DNA of 7,893 nucleotides from an uncultured Anaerotruncus sp. (GTDB lineage: Bacteria; Bacillota_A; Clostridia; Oscillospirales; CAG-272): NCBI GenBank assembly GCA_958414155.1, contig CATYWI010000046.1:1-7893 (forward strand). The letters run 5' to 3'. The notes beneath the pieces were generated by a model that was not told the DNA's origin, did not search any database, and saw nothing but the letters and a program-made list of their open reading frames with translations. The position numbers and the translations under genes are program-made. Below are positions 1 through 5,610 of the stretch, one piece after another (the first letter of the stretch is position 1; the number at the start of each line of letters is the position of its first letter).

Positions 1-32
1 CCGCTCCCGAAAAAATATAAGGAGGGTATGTT

Positions 33-191
33 ATGAACTGCCTTTGCAACTTCTTTGAGAACAACGAGTGCCTCATCTGGATAATCATCGCCCTTATCGT
101 CCTTTCCAGCCTCACCAACAACGGCTGCGGATGCTGCGGCACCGAGCATACCGGCGGCTGCGGCTGCGGCTGCGGCTGTGGCTGCAACTGA
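33..191 (+). CDS. Small Cys/Gly-rich membrane miniprotein (52 aa), function unknown
   Basis: This short frame opens at ATG 33, preceded by a good GGAGGG ribosome binding site at 21-26 with six bases of spacing. The ATG at 28 is too close to that site and reaches a stop after two codons. The product has three parts: a short N-terminus with Cys3-x-Cys5, a hydrophobic stretch at about residues 13-28 (CLIWIIIALIVL) long enough for one membrane helix, and a tail of Cys and Gly ending in five Gly-Cys pairs. Eleven of 52 residues are Cys. Similar small proteins in Firmicutes carry labels such as 'high-cysteine' or YjcZ-like sporulation proteins, but that is resemblance in architecture only. The tail could bind metal, cross-link by disulfides or sit in a spore layer; none of this is shown. 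The ribosome binding site and the downstream terminator support a real gene. Confidence 0.68.
   Translation: MNCLCNFFENNECLIWIIIALIVLSSLTNNGCGCCGTEHTGGCGCGCGCGCN
156..185 (+). repeat. Tandem GGCTGC hexamer repeat, five copies
   Basis: Five head-to-tail copies of GGCTGC (the fourth is GGCTGT) encode Gly-Cys pairs at the C-terminus of the miniprotein. In-frame hexamer repeats can gain or lose copies by slippage without breaking the frame, so the tail length may vary between strains. Confidence 0.8.
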
Positions 192-250
192 GACGGCAAC
201 TGCCCACGCACGGACGTATTGAAAATAACGGCTGAATAAAAAACAGGATA

Positions 251-286
251 GGGGCTGTTAAAAAACGCAAGTTTTTTAACAGCCCC
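251..286. repeat. Perfect 16-bp inverted repeat with GCAA loop, possible terminator
   Basis: The arms 251-266 (GGGGCTGTTAAAAAAC) and 271-286 are exact reverse complements around a GCAA tetraloop of GNRA type. It lies between the miniprotein and the convergent araD operon. On the + strand no T-tract follows. On the - strand a run of six T follows after about seven bases. It may act as a bidirectional or - strand terminator for the araD operon, or protect 3' ends. Confidence 0.65.
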
Positions 287-303
287 ATAACCATCATATA
301 TCT

Positions 304-327
304 GCGGGTGACCCGCTTTTTATTTTT
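304..327 (+). terminator. Intrinsic terminator downstream of the Cys-rich miniprotein
   Basis: A GC-rich hairpin with arms GCGGG (304-308) and CCCGC (312-316) and a three-base loop is followed directly by TTTTTATTTTT. This is the expected form of a rho-independent terminator for transcription coming from the miniprotein gene. The stem is short but almost all G-C. Confidence 0.7.
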
Positions 328-367
328 CCAAATAAATTACGGCAAAGCGGTTTTTAACAACCCATGT

Positions 368-1054
368 TTATTTTCCGCTCTGACCGTAATACGCGCCGGC
401 GCCATGCTTGCGCTCATAGTGCTTATCGCTGATATGGCGCGGCAGAAGTTCCGCATTCGGCGCAAGCTCTCCGGTGATGTACGCCATTTTGGCGACCTCC
501 TCGGTAACCGTAGCGTTATATACCGTCTCATCCGCGTCGCGCCCCCATGCGAAGACGCCGTGGTGCGCAACAAGGCAGACGGGTATGCCGCGCGCGTCGC
601 TCACCGTTTCGTTTATCACAACTCCGGTGTTCTTTTCGTACTCGTCCATTTCATCCGGGCGGAGCGAGCGCGCACAGGGAATGTCACCGTGGAAATAATC
701 CGCGTGCGTCGTGCCGTATATCGGCACGGCGCGGCATGCCTGCGCAAACGCCGTGGCGTACGTGGAATGCGTATGTACCACGCCGCCGATCTCCGGATGC
801 GCACGGTAAAGTTCGACATGCGTAGGCATATCGGTGGACGGACGGAGCCGCCCCTCAACGGTCCTGCCCTCACCGTCAATGACCACCATATCCTCCCGGC
901 GCATATCCTCATATTTCACTCCGCTCGGCTTTATCACAATGTAACCGCTCTCGCGGTCGATCGCGGAGACGTTCCCCCACGTAAAAAGTACAAGACCGTG
1001 CCGCACAAGGTCGATATTGGCGCGGCAGACTGTCTTTTTAAGTTCCTCAAGCAT
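368..1054 (-). CDS. araD: L-ribulose-5-phosphate 4-epimerase (AraD)
   Basis: This is a class II aldolase-like, metal-dependent epimerase that converts L-ribulose 5-phosphate to D-xylulose 5-phosphate in the cytoplasm, the last specific step of L-arabinose use. At 228 aa it is close to the 231 aa of E. coli AraD and aligns along the whole length (LVLFTWGNVSAIDRESGY; IKPSGV; GTTHADYFHGDIPC; KHYERKHGAGAYYGQ). Likely metal ligands are His94 and His96 (VHTHS) and His165 (AHHG). Asp75 (STDMPTH), Asp119 (HAD) and Tyr223 (AYYGQ) match active-site residues known from the E. coli enzyme. The frame is open upstream to 1105, but the ATG at 1054 matches the usual MLEELK start and has GGAG seven bases ahead. 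The start overlaps the end of the kinase gene by 8 nt (ATGCTTGA), which indicates translational coupling. All residues expected for activity appear present. Confidence 0.95.
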   Translation of the reverse strand: MLEELKKTVCRANIDLVRHGLVLFTWGNVSAIDRESGYIVIKPSGVKYEDMRREDMVVIDGEGRTVEGRLRPSTDMPTHVELYRAHPEIGGVVHTHSTYATAFAQACRAVPIYGTTHADYFHGDIPCARSLRPDEMDEYEKNTGVVINETVSDARGIPVCLVAHHGVFAWGRDADETVYNATVTEEVAKMAYITGELAPNAELLPRHISDKHYERKHGAGAYYGQSGK

Positions 1055-2597
1055 TTTTTTCTCCGGCAAGGCGGCAAAGCGGAAGATATTTTTTGTACCC
1101 CGCAAGATATGCCGCGCATTTTTTCATTTCACACTCATCAGCCATGAGCGTTTTGCGGACGGCGCCCTCAAAAACGCCGTCGAGCCAACAGGCAAGGTCG
1201 CCCCCGCCGCAAAGCACGAACGCGGCAAGCAGCGCTATGCCCCATGCGCCTCCGGCATCGGAATTTTCATTCACCGTCACAGGCACGCCGAGCATCGCCG
1301 AGGTCGCAAGCTGTCCCACGCGCTCGGTCTTGTAAAATCCGCCGTGCGAGGTCACGGAATCCACCCGCGCGCCCTCGCGCGCAAGTATTTCGGTGCCGAG
1401 CGTCAGCGCCGACAGCGCCGAATATATCTGCATCTGCATGAAATTGGCAAGGTCGGTCCTGCCGCCCTCTCCGGTCACGGTGAGCGGCGAGCCGTGGGAG
1501 GTCCCTGCCAGCGGCTCGCCCGATATATGGTTGTAGCCGACAAGGCCTCCTACGTCCGGGTCGCTCTCAGCCGCCTTTTCGAACAACATATCGAAAAGCA
1601 CGTGCTTATCCGGCTTCGCGCTGCACATTTCGGCGACCTCGGCGAATATCCCGACCCATTCGTTCAGCCATGACGTGCAGTTGTTGGTATGCACCAGCGC
1701 CGCCGGCGTGCCGTCAGGCGCGGCTATGACGTCTATCTCGTCATATCGGCGCGAAAGCGGTCCTTCAAGCATAACGGTGAAATTAGCCGACGTGCCTGCC
1801 GAAAGATTGGCTTTTCCGGGGCGGATCGAGCATGTAGCCGCCATTCCCGTCTGCATATCGCCCTCCGGCGGGCAGAACACCGCCCCCGGCTCAAGCGTTC
1901 CGGTGGGATCTATGTACGCCGCGCCCTCGGGCGTGAGCCTTCCGGCAGGCTCGCCCGCCATGAGTATACGCGGCAGCAGTCGCTCCGCATCGGTATGAAA
2001 GCCATGTTGCGACAGCATACCGTTGAATATTCCGAGCATACGCGCGTCGTACGCGCCGCCGCTCACCGGGAACATTCCGCTCGCATCTCCGATGCCGAGC
2101 ACATCTTCGTCCGTGAGCATGAAATGCAGATATCCCGCCAGCGTCGTCATATGAGCCACGCGCCCGACGTGCTCCTCGCCGCGAAGCACCGCCTCATAAA
2201 GATGCGCACAGCTCCAGCGTTCGGGGATATTGAAGTCGAATGCCTGCGAAAGCTCCGCGGCGGCGCGCGCCGTGTCGGTGTTGCGCCATGTGCGGAAGGG
2301 CACGAGCAGCCGCCGCTCGCCGTCAAAGGCAAGATAGCCGTGCATCATCGCCGACACGCCGACCGCACCCAGCCGCTTTATCGGTCCGCCGAACGCCCTT
2401 GTGAGCGCGCGGAAACTCTCGCGCACGCCCTTGCGCACCTCGTCGAGCGGATATGTCCACCAGCCGTCAAGCAGCCGGTTCTCCCAGACCGACGAGCCGG
2501 ACGCCAACAGCCTGCCGCGCCCGTCGGTAAGCACGGATTTTATTCGTGTTGAGCCAAGCTCTATCCCGAGAACGAGTCCCGGCATTTCCTTTTCCAT
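1047..2597 (-). CDS. FGGY-family carbohydrate kinase, probable L-ribulokinase (AraK-like)
   Basis: A cytoplasmic ATP-dependent sugar kinase of 516 aa, a normal FGGY length. Visible motifs are the N-terminal phosphate-binding loop GIELGSTRIK (11-20), with Glu13 where many FGGY kinases have Asp; GDASG around Asp171, the probable catalytic base; LSAGTSANF (265-273) in the nucleotide-binding domain; and an FGGY signature-like segment TSHGGFYKTERVGQL (416-430) followed by ML-GVPV. Tight linkage to araD makes L-ribulose the most likely substrate. The sequence resembles the clostridial non-orthologous ribulokinase type (AraK) more than E. coli AraB; D-xylulose is the alternative. The start is ambiguous: ATG 2597 lies one base from GAGGG, while ATG 2585 (residue 5) has AAAGGAA directly against it. 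The upstream stop at 2602-2604 is four bases away, so coupled reinitiation is likely. Confidence 0.92.
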   Translation of the reverse strand: MEKEMPGLVLGIELGSTRIKSVLTDGRGRLLASGSSVWENRLLDGWWTYPLDEVRKGVRESFRALTRAFGGPIKRLGAVGVSAMMHGYLAFDGERRLLVPFRTWRNTDTARAAAELSQAFDFNIPERWSCAHLYEAVLRGEEHVGRVAHMTTLAGYLHFMLTDEDVLGIGDASGMFPVSGGAYDARMLGIFNGMLSQHGFHTDAERLLPRILMAGEPAGRLTPEGAAYIDPTGTLEPGAVFCPPEGDMQTGMAATCSIRPGKANLSAGTSANFTVMLEGPLSRRYDEIDVIAAPDGTPAALVHTNNCTSWLNEWVGIFAEVAEMCSAKPDKHVLFDMLFEKAAESDPDVGGLVGYNHISGEPLAGTSHGSPLTVTGEGGRTDLANFMQMQIYSALSALTLGTEILAREGARVDSVTSHGGFYKTERVGQLATSAMLGVPVTVNENSDAGGAWGIALLAAFVLCGGGDLACWLDGVFEGAVRKTLMADECEMKKCAAYLAGYKKYLPLCRLAGEKNA

Positions 2598-2601
2598 TCC
2601 C

Positions 2602-3036
2602 TCACCCGAGGCGGAACACCGCCGCTATCGCATTGTGATCGGAGGGATATATCTTACCCTTGTAAAGCCCCGTATGGACGCGATATTCGGTGATCTCCGT
2701 TCCTTTTGTAATAAAGATGTAGTCAAGCACCGAGCCTTTGCCCTCGCCCAGATGGTTATATGTGGGCGCAGTGTCGCGCGCGGCGGCATCGGTGCGTGAG
2801 TCGGCAAGCACTGCCGCCATTTTAGAATGGACCTCGGAGGTCTCGCCCGAGTTGAAGTCACCCATGACCGCAACGGTGCAGCTGTAACGCGACAGAAGGT
2901 CGATAAGCACGTCCGCCTGCTTCAGCCTCGCCTCATTCGAGGCGTTGTCAAGATGCACCGAGACTGCAAGCACCTCGCGTCCCGTGGCTTTTTCGCGCAG
3001 GAGCGCATAGGTCGCCGTGCGGACGCGCTTGGACAT
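2602..3036 (-). pseudogene. Endonuclease/exonuclease/phosphatase family protein, 5'-truncated
   Basis: The 144 residues match only the C-terminal half of an EEP-superfamily phosphodiesterase/phosphatase, whose members are usually about 230-280 aa. Conserved motifs appear in family order: VHLDN (27-31), GDFNS (59-63, metal and catalytic Asp/Asn), LDYIF (104-108) and SDHNAI (132-137, the active-site Asp-His pair). The N-terminal half, which normally carries the first metal-binding Asn and the Gln-Glu motif, is absent. The frame stays open a little further, to a TAG near 3096, but that part is AT-rich and unlike the family. ATG 3036 has no ribosome binding site. The loss coincides with the change from GC-rich to AT-rich DNA, so the gene was probably cut by the adjacent element. 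The fragment is unlikely to be active. It lies 4 nt before the kinase gene, so the intact gene belonged to the same operon. Confidence 0.82.
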
Positions 3037-3039
3037 TGA

Positions 3040-3345
3040 AAATTTTGAGTTATTTGCTTCATACGGAATACAAACGAACTCAGACCCCTATGGAGGTCGT
3101 CAACGGACACCAAAAAGCCCGCAATTACTAATTATTTTGAAACTGATGTGTTAAAAAGCTCCGTTTCGTCTGCCATTTCCGCTTTTCTCAATTTTGACGG
3201 GAATTTTGGATTTTGGAGGGACATCGGAGGGATGTAACCCCAAAACGGGGCACAACAGCACACGCAATAGATTTATAAATTGCAAACATATTATAGCGTA
3301 TTTCTCTGCCATTGACAACATATTTTCAAAAAAAGAGGTATCGCT
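3040..3345. other. Non-coding element end with short repeats and hairpins
   Basis: About 300 bases without a credible gene. They hold several structures: an imperfect hairpin at 3083-3098 (GACCCC/GGAGGTC, one bulge); three spaced ATTTTG units at about 3191, 3203 and 3210; two GGAGGGA units at 3215 and 3226; a hairpin ACATC-GGAGG-GATGT at 3221-3235; and CCCC/GGGG at 3238-3250. The last 70 bases before the HTH gene are AT-rich, with a TTGACA at 3312-3317 but no convincing -10 at normal spacing, and a TATTAT at 3289-3294. The region could hold the attachment site, recombinase or excisionase arm sites, an oriT or the HTH promoter. None can be assigned from sequence alone. Confidence 0.6.
3221..3250 (+). 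repeat. Two adjacent small hairpins in the element end
   Basis: The first hairpin pairs ACATC (3221-3225) with GATGT (3231-3235) around a GGAGG loop. The second pairs CCCC (3238-3241) with GGGG (3247-3250) around AAAAC. Paired stem-loops next to short direct repeats are common in recombinase-binding, oriT and replication-origin DNA. Their role here is unknown. Confidence 0.5.
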
Positions 3346-3588
3346 ATGAAATCACGCGCACATTATGAAAAACTGTTTTCTTCTTTTCCCGATGTTGTAA
3401 CCCTCCCCGAATTTCAATCAATGCTCGGAGGTATCGGTGACAGTACCGCCCGAAAAATAATGAGGGCAAACAAAGTTAAACACTTCTATATAAGAAGTAC
3501 ATACATGATTCCAAAAGCTTGTGTGATCGATTATGTATTGAGCGAGGATTATGCAAAATACAGCAAGACACTCAAAGCAAGGGTCTGA
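3346..3588 (+). CDS. Small winged-HTH DNA-binding protein, excisionase-like
   Basis: An 80-aa protein starting at ATG 3346, with AGAGGT at 3334-3339 as ribosome binding site. Residues about 18-68 follow the MerR-like/excisionase pattern: VTLPEFQSMLGGIGDSTARKIMRANKV forms the helix-turn-helix, and the following IRSTYMIPKACVIDYVLS forms the wing and last helix. Such proteins bind DNA near element ends and act as recombination directionality factors or local regulators. Its place beside the repeat-rich end and ahead of parA supports such a role, but no integrase is visible here. An intrinsic terminator follows directly, so it is probably transcribed largely on its own. Alternative reading: a general HTH_17-domain regulator. 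Confidence 0.8.
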   Translation: MKSRAHYEKLFSSFPDVVTLPEFQSMLGGIGDSTARKIMRANKVKHFYIRSTYMIPKACVIDYVLSEDYAKYSKTLKARV

Positions 3589-3593
3589 ACTGC

Positions 3594-3622
3594 AAGCTGT
3601 TTGAGAAATCAAGCGGCTTTTT
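3594..3622 (+). terminator. Intrinsic terminator between the HTH gene and parA
   Basis: The stem AAGCTGTTTGA (3594-3604) pairs with TCAAGCGGCTT (3609-3619) through 11 pairs, two of them G-U, around a GAAA loop. It runs into TTTTT at 3618-3622. It starts six bases after the HTH stop codon. Confidence 0.75.
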
Positions 3623-3630
3623 CATTTCCG

Positions 3631-3672
3631 TACATAGCCGTCTGCTTCGCCGCAGGCGGCTAAATCTATGTA
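3631..3672 (+). promoter_or_regulatory. Extended hairpin directly before the parA ribosome binding site
   Basis: TACATA (3631-3636) can pair with TATGTA (3667-3672), enclosing a nine-pair inner stem of GCCGTCTGC (3637-3645) and GCAGGCGGC (3652-3660) with a TTCGCC loop. Six bases on the 3' side are unpaired. The parA ribosome binding site AAGGAGG starts at 3673, the next base. It may be a regulatory leader, a protein-binding dyad or a second weak terminator; there is no T-tract after it. Confidence 0.55.
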
Positions 3673-3689
3673 AAGGAGGAAACCCCAAA

Positions 3690-4514
3690 ATGGCGAACTG
3701 CAAAGTAATTGCGGTGACAAACCAAAAGGGCGGCGTGGGTAAAACCACAACAACCGCAAGTCTCGGTATTGGTTTGGCGCAGGAAAACAAGCGGGTCTTG
3801 CTGATCGACGCAGACGCGCAGGCTTCTTTGACGCTCTCCCTCGGTTATGCCAAACCCGATGAGTTGCCCGTTACCCTGACGGACATTATGCAGAGTGTAA
3901 TCGACGACACGCCGATTCCTGACGGATACGGCATTTTGCACCACGGCGAAGGCGTTGACCTGCTCCCGGCAAACATCACCTTATCGGGCATGGAAATCCG
4001 ACTGATTAACGCTATGAATCGTGAACGAGCGCTGCGGACATATCTGGGTGAGGTAAAACCCCATTACGACTATATCCTCATTGACTGTATGCCGTCGCTC
4101 GGTATTATGCCGCTGAACTCACTGGCGGCAGCAGACAGCGTTATCATTCCGTCGCAGCCGTCGTTTCTCTCGGCAAAGGGTCTGGATTTGCTTATGCACT
4201 CCATTTCACAGGTTAAGAGGCAGATCAATCCCAAGCTGAAAATCGACGGGATTCTTTTTACGATGGTAGACAGCCGTACCAACGAAGCAAAGGAAATCAT
4301 TGCTTCTCTGCGCGCTCACTACGGCGAGAAAATCCGTGTGTTCGGAACGGAAATACCTTTTTCCGTGAGAGCTGCCGAAACCAGCGGCAGGGGCAAGAGT
4401 ATCTACGCCCACGACAAAAACGGCAAGGTGGCTGCTGCCTATCACGCGCTGACAAAGGAGGTGTTGGAGATTGAGCGTAAAAACGAGAGATTTAGGAATG
4501 ACGCCGTTAGATGA
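3690..4514 (+). CDS. parA: ParA-family partition ATPase
   Basis: A 274-aa ParA/Soj-type deviant Walker ATPase, which binds nucleoid DNA with ATP and moves a ParB-bound DNA to daughter cells. It shows the deviant Walker A motif KGGVGKTTT (13-21) with the signature Lys13, the A' motif DADAQAS (40-46) and Walker B LIDCMPSLG (130-138). There is no N-terminal HTH extension, so it is the short chromosomal/ICE type. The frame is open from 3519, but ATG 3690 is chosen because AAGGAGG lies at 3673-3679 and the conserved sequence starts at MANCKVIAVTNQKGG. parB follows with a 44-nt overlap. On an ICE such a pair would stabilise the excised circular form; that role is inferred. Confidence 0.95.
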   Translation: MANCKVIAVTNQKGGVGKTTTTASLGIGLAQENKRVLLIDADAQASLTLSLGYAKPDELPVTLTDIMQSVIDDTPIPDGYGILHHGEGVDLLPANITLSGMEIRLINAMNRERALRTYLGEVKPHYDYILIDCMPSLGIMPLNSLAAADSVIIPSQPSFLSAKGLDLLMHSISQVKRQINPKLKIDGILFTMVDSRTNEAKEIIASLRAHYGEKIRVFGTEIPFSVRAAETSGRGKSIYAHDKNGKVAAAYHALTKEVLEIERKNERFRNDAVR

Positions 4515-5409
4515 TTTGTTTTCTACCGACGAAAGCCGAGCCGAATCACAGTTTGAAAAGGTCGTGACGCTGAACCCCGCTGAAATCTCCGACTTTCCGA
4601 ATCATCCGTTTAAGGTCAAACAGGATGACGCTATGGCTGAAATGGTCGAGAGCGTCCGAAAATACGGTGTGTTAGTTCCGGCTCTTGTCCGACCGAAAGA
4701 GAACGGCGGCTATGAAATGGTCGCAGGTCACAGGCGAAAGTTTGCGGCTGCTCTGGCTGAGCTGACGGAGATTCCATGTATCGTCCGCAACCTGTCTGAC
4801 GATGAAGCTACCATTATTATGGTAGACAGTAATCTTCAAAGGGAAACGATCTTACCGTCCGAAAAAGCATTTGCCTATAAAATGAAGCTGGAAGCTATGA
4901 AAAGGCAGGGTCAGAGGACAGATTTAACTTCTTCTCCATTGGATAATAAGTTAAGTGGAACAACATCTGCTCAACAGTTAAGTCAGAAAGGTGGAGACAG
5001 CCAACCGCAGATTTATCGCTTTATCCGCTTGACCGAACTGATCCCGCCTGTCCTACAAATGGTGGATGACGGAAAGATTGCTTTCCGTCCTGCCGTGGAG
5101 CTGTCCTATCTTTCCAAAGACCAGCAGCAATCCCTGCACGACACAATGGAATGTGAGGACTGCACCCCGTCTTTGGCGCAAGCTATTAAAATGAAAGAGT
5201 TCAGCAAGGACGGCAGACTGACCGACGAGGTGATTCTCTCCATCATGCAGGAGGAAAAGCCAAATCAGAAAGAACAATTCAAAATGCCGAAAGAGCGTAT
5301 CAGCAAATATTTTGCACCGGGGACGCCCGCGCAGAAGATCGAAGATACCATTGTTAAGGCGTTGGAAATGTACCGAAAGCGTGAACGGCAAAGAGATATG
5401 GAACGATAA
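4471..5409 (+). CDS. parB: ParB/RepB/Spo0J-family partition protein
   Basis: A 312-aa DNA-binding CTPase-type ParB protein. In order it has a variable N-terminus (MTPLDDLFSTD); a ParB N-terminal domain at about 33-125 with AGHRR at 85-89, a variant of the usual GERR, and SNLQRE at 120-125; a central helix-turn-helix region at about 163-215 (SAQQLSQKGGDSQPQIYRFIRL); and a C-terminal dimerisation-like region. The predicted start is TTG 4471, nine bases after a strong AAAGGAGG (4454-4461). The first ATG (4498, residue 10) has no good site. The start is 44 nt inside parA, so translation is probably coupled. The stretch around 4918-4990 is more AT-rich than the rest and looks like a variable linker. 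No classical parS (TGTTTCACGTGAAACA type) was seen. Confidence 0.92.
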   Translation: MSVKTRDLGMTPLDDLFSTDESRAESQFEKVVTLNPAEISDFPNHPFKVKQDDAMAEMVESVRKYGVLVPALVRPKENGGYEMVAGHRRKFAAALAELTEIPCIVRNLSDDEATIIMVDSNLQRETILPSEKAFAYKMKLEAMKRQGQRTDLTSSPLDNKLSGTTSAQQLSQKGGDSQPQIYRFIRLTELIPPVLQMVDDGKIAFRPAVELSYLSKDQQQSLHDTMECEDCTPSLAQAIKMKEFSKDGRLTDEVILSIMQEEKPNQKEQFKMPKERISKYFAPGTPAQKIEDTIVKALEMYRKRERQRDMER

Positions 5410-5424
5410 AATTTTCCTAACAAG

Positions 5425-5438
5425 GGGTATCTATACCC
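5425..5438. repeat. GGGTAT-CT-ATACCC dyad downstream of parB
   Basis: A 6-bp perfect inverted repeat with a two-base centre lies 16 bases after the parB stop codon. No T-tract follows on either strand, so it is a poor terminator. It is a plausible binding site for a dimeric protein such as ParB or the HTH protein, but this is only a candidate. Confidence 0.4.
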
Positions 5439-5553
5439 TAAAATAAGGCAAGGTGCGGCGGTGTTCGCTTGTTCCCCCTCTCCACACCTCTCCCCCTCAA
5501 AAACTACCTGCACTACCCGAAAAAAGAGATGTCTATGGGGCTGTCAATTCACA

Positions 5554-5598
5554 CCTTTGCAGCAGAACGCAAAAATCCGTACAATGAAGCTGCAAAGG
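5554..5598 (+). promoter_or_regulatory. Inverted repeat covering the lipoprotein ribosome binding site
   Basis: CCTTTGCAGC (5554-5563) is the exact reverse complement of GCTGCAAAGG (5589-5598), with a 25-base loop. The 3' arm contains AAAGG of the AAGGAGG ribosome binding site of the gene starting at 5611. If formed in the mRNA, the stem would hide part of that site and lower translation. Confidence 0.6.
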
Positions 5599-5610
5599 AG
5601 GTCTTGCGAT

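Larger units (their letters stand above)
5410..5610 (+). other. parB-lipoprotein intergenic region
   Basis: About 200 bases without a credible gene. They contain the dyad at 5425-5438, a C/T-rich tract at 5472-5500 with a twice-occurring CCTCTCC, and the inverted repeat over the lipoprotein ribosome binding site. Open frames here in two registers (from 5461 and 5469) lack ribosome binding sites and have unconvincing composition. I see no clear promoter. Confidence 0.6.

Noticed and set aside
112..297. A - strand open frame rich in Ser-Arg repeats.
   Set aside because: It is the reverse reading of the GGCTGC repeat and of the hairpin; the + strand miniprotein has a proper ribosome binding site.
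308..2552. Several long + strand frames opposite the kinase and araD.
   Set aside because: They are antisense frames produced by GC-rich codon use. Their Arg/Ala/His-rich products match no family, while the - strand proteins carry full motif sets.
2922..3113. A - strand frame crossing the presumed insertion boundary.
   Set aside because: It lies in another register from the EEP motifs, and its downstream half is an out-of-frame reading of that gene.
3150..3300. A CRISPR array or structured non-coding RNA in the repeat-rich element end.
   Set aside because: The repeats are 6-7 bases, irregularly spaced and few; there are no equal spacers and no recognisable RNA family fold.
3280..3334. A sigma-70 promoter for the HTH gene using TTGCAA (3280) or TTGACA (3312).
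   Set aside because: Neither has a convincing -10 at 16-18 bases, so no promoter was annotated.
5461..5610. An N-terminal extension of the lipoprotein from GTG 5461.
   Set aside because: It has no ribosome binding site and would place the lipoprotein signal peptide 50 residues inside the protein.
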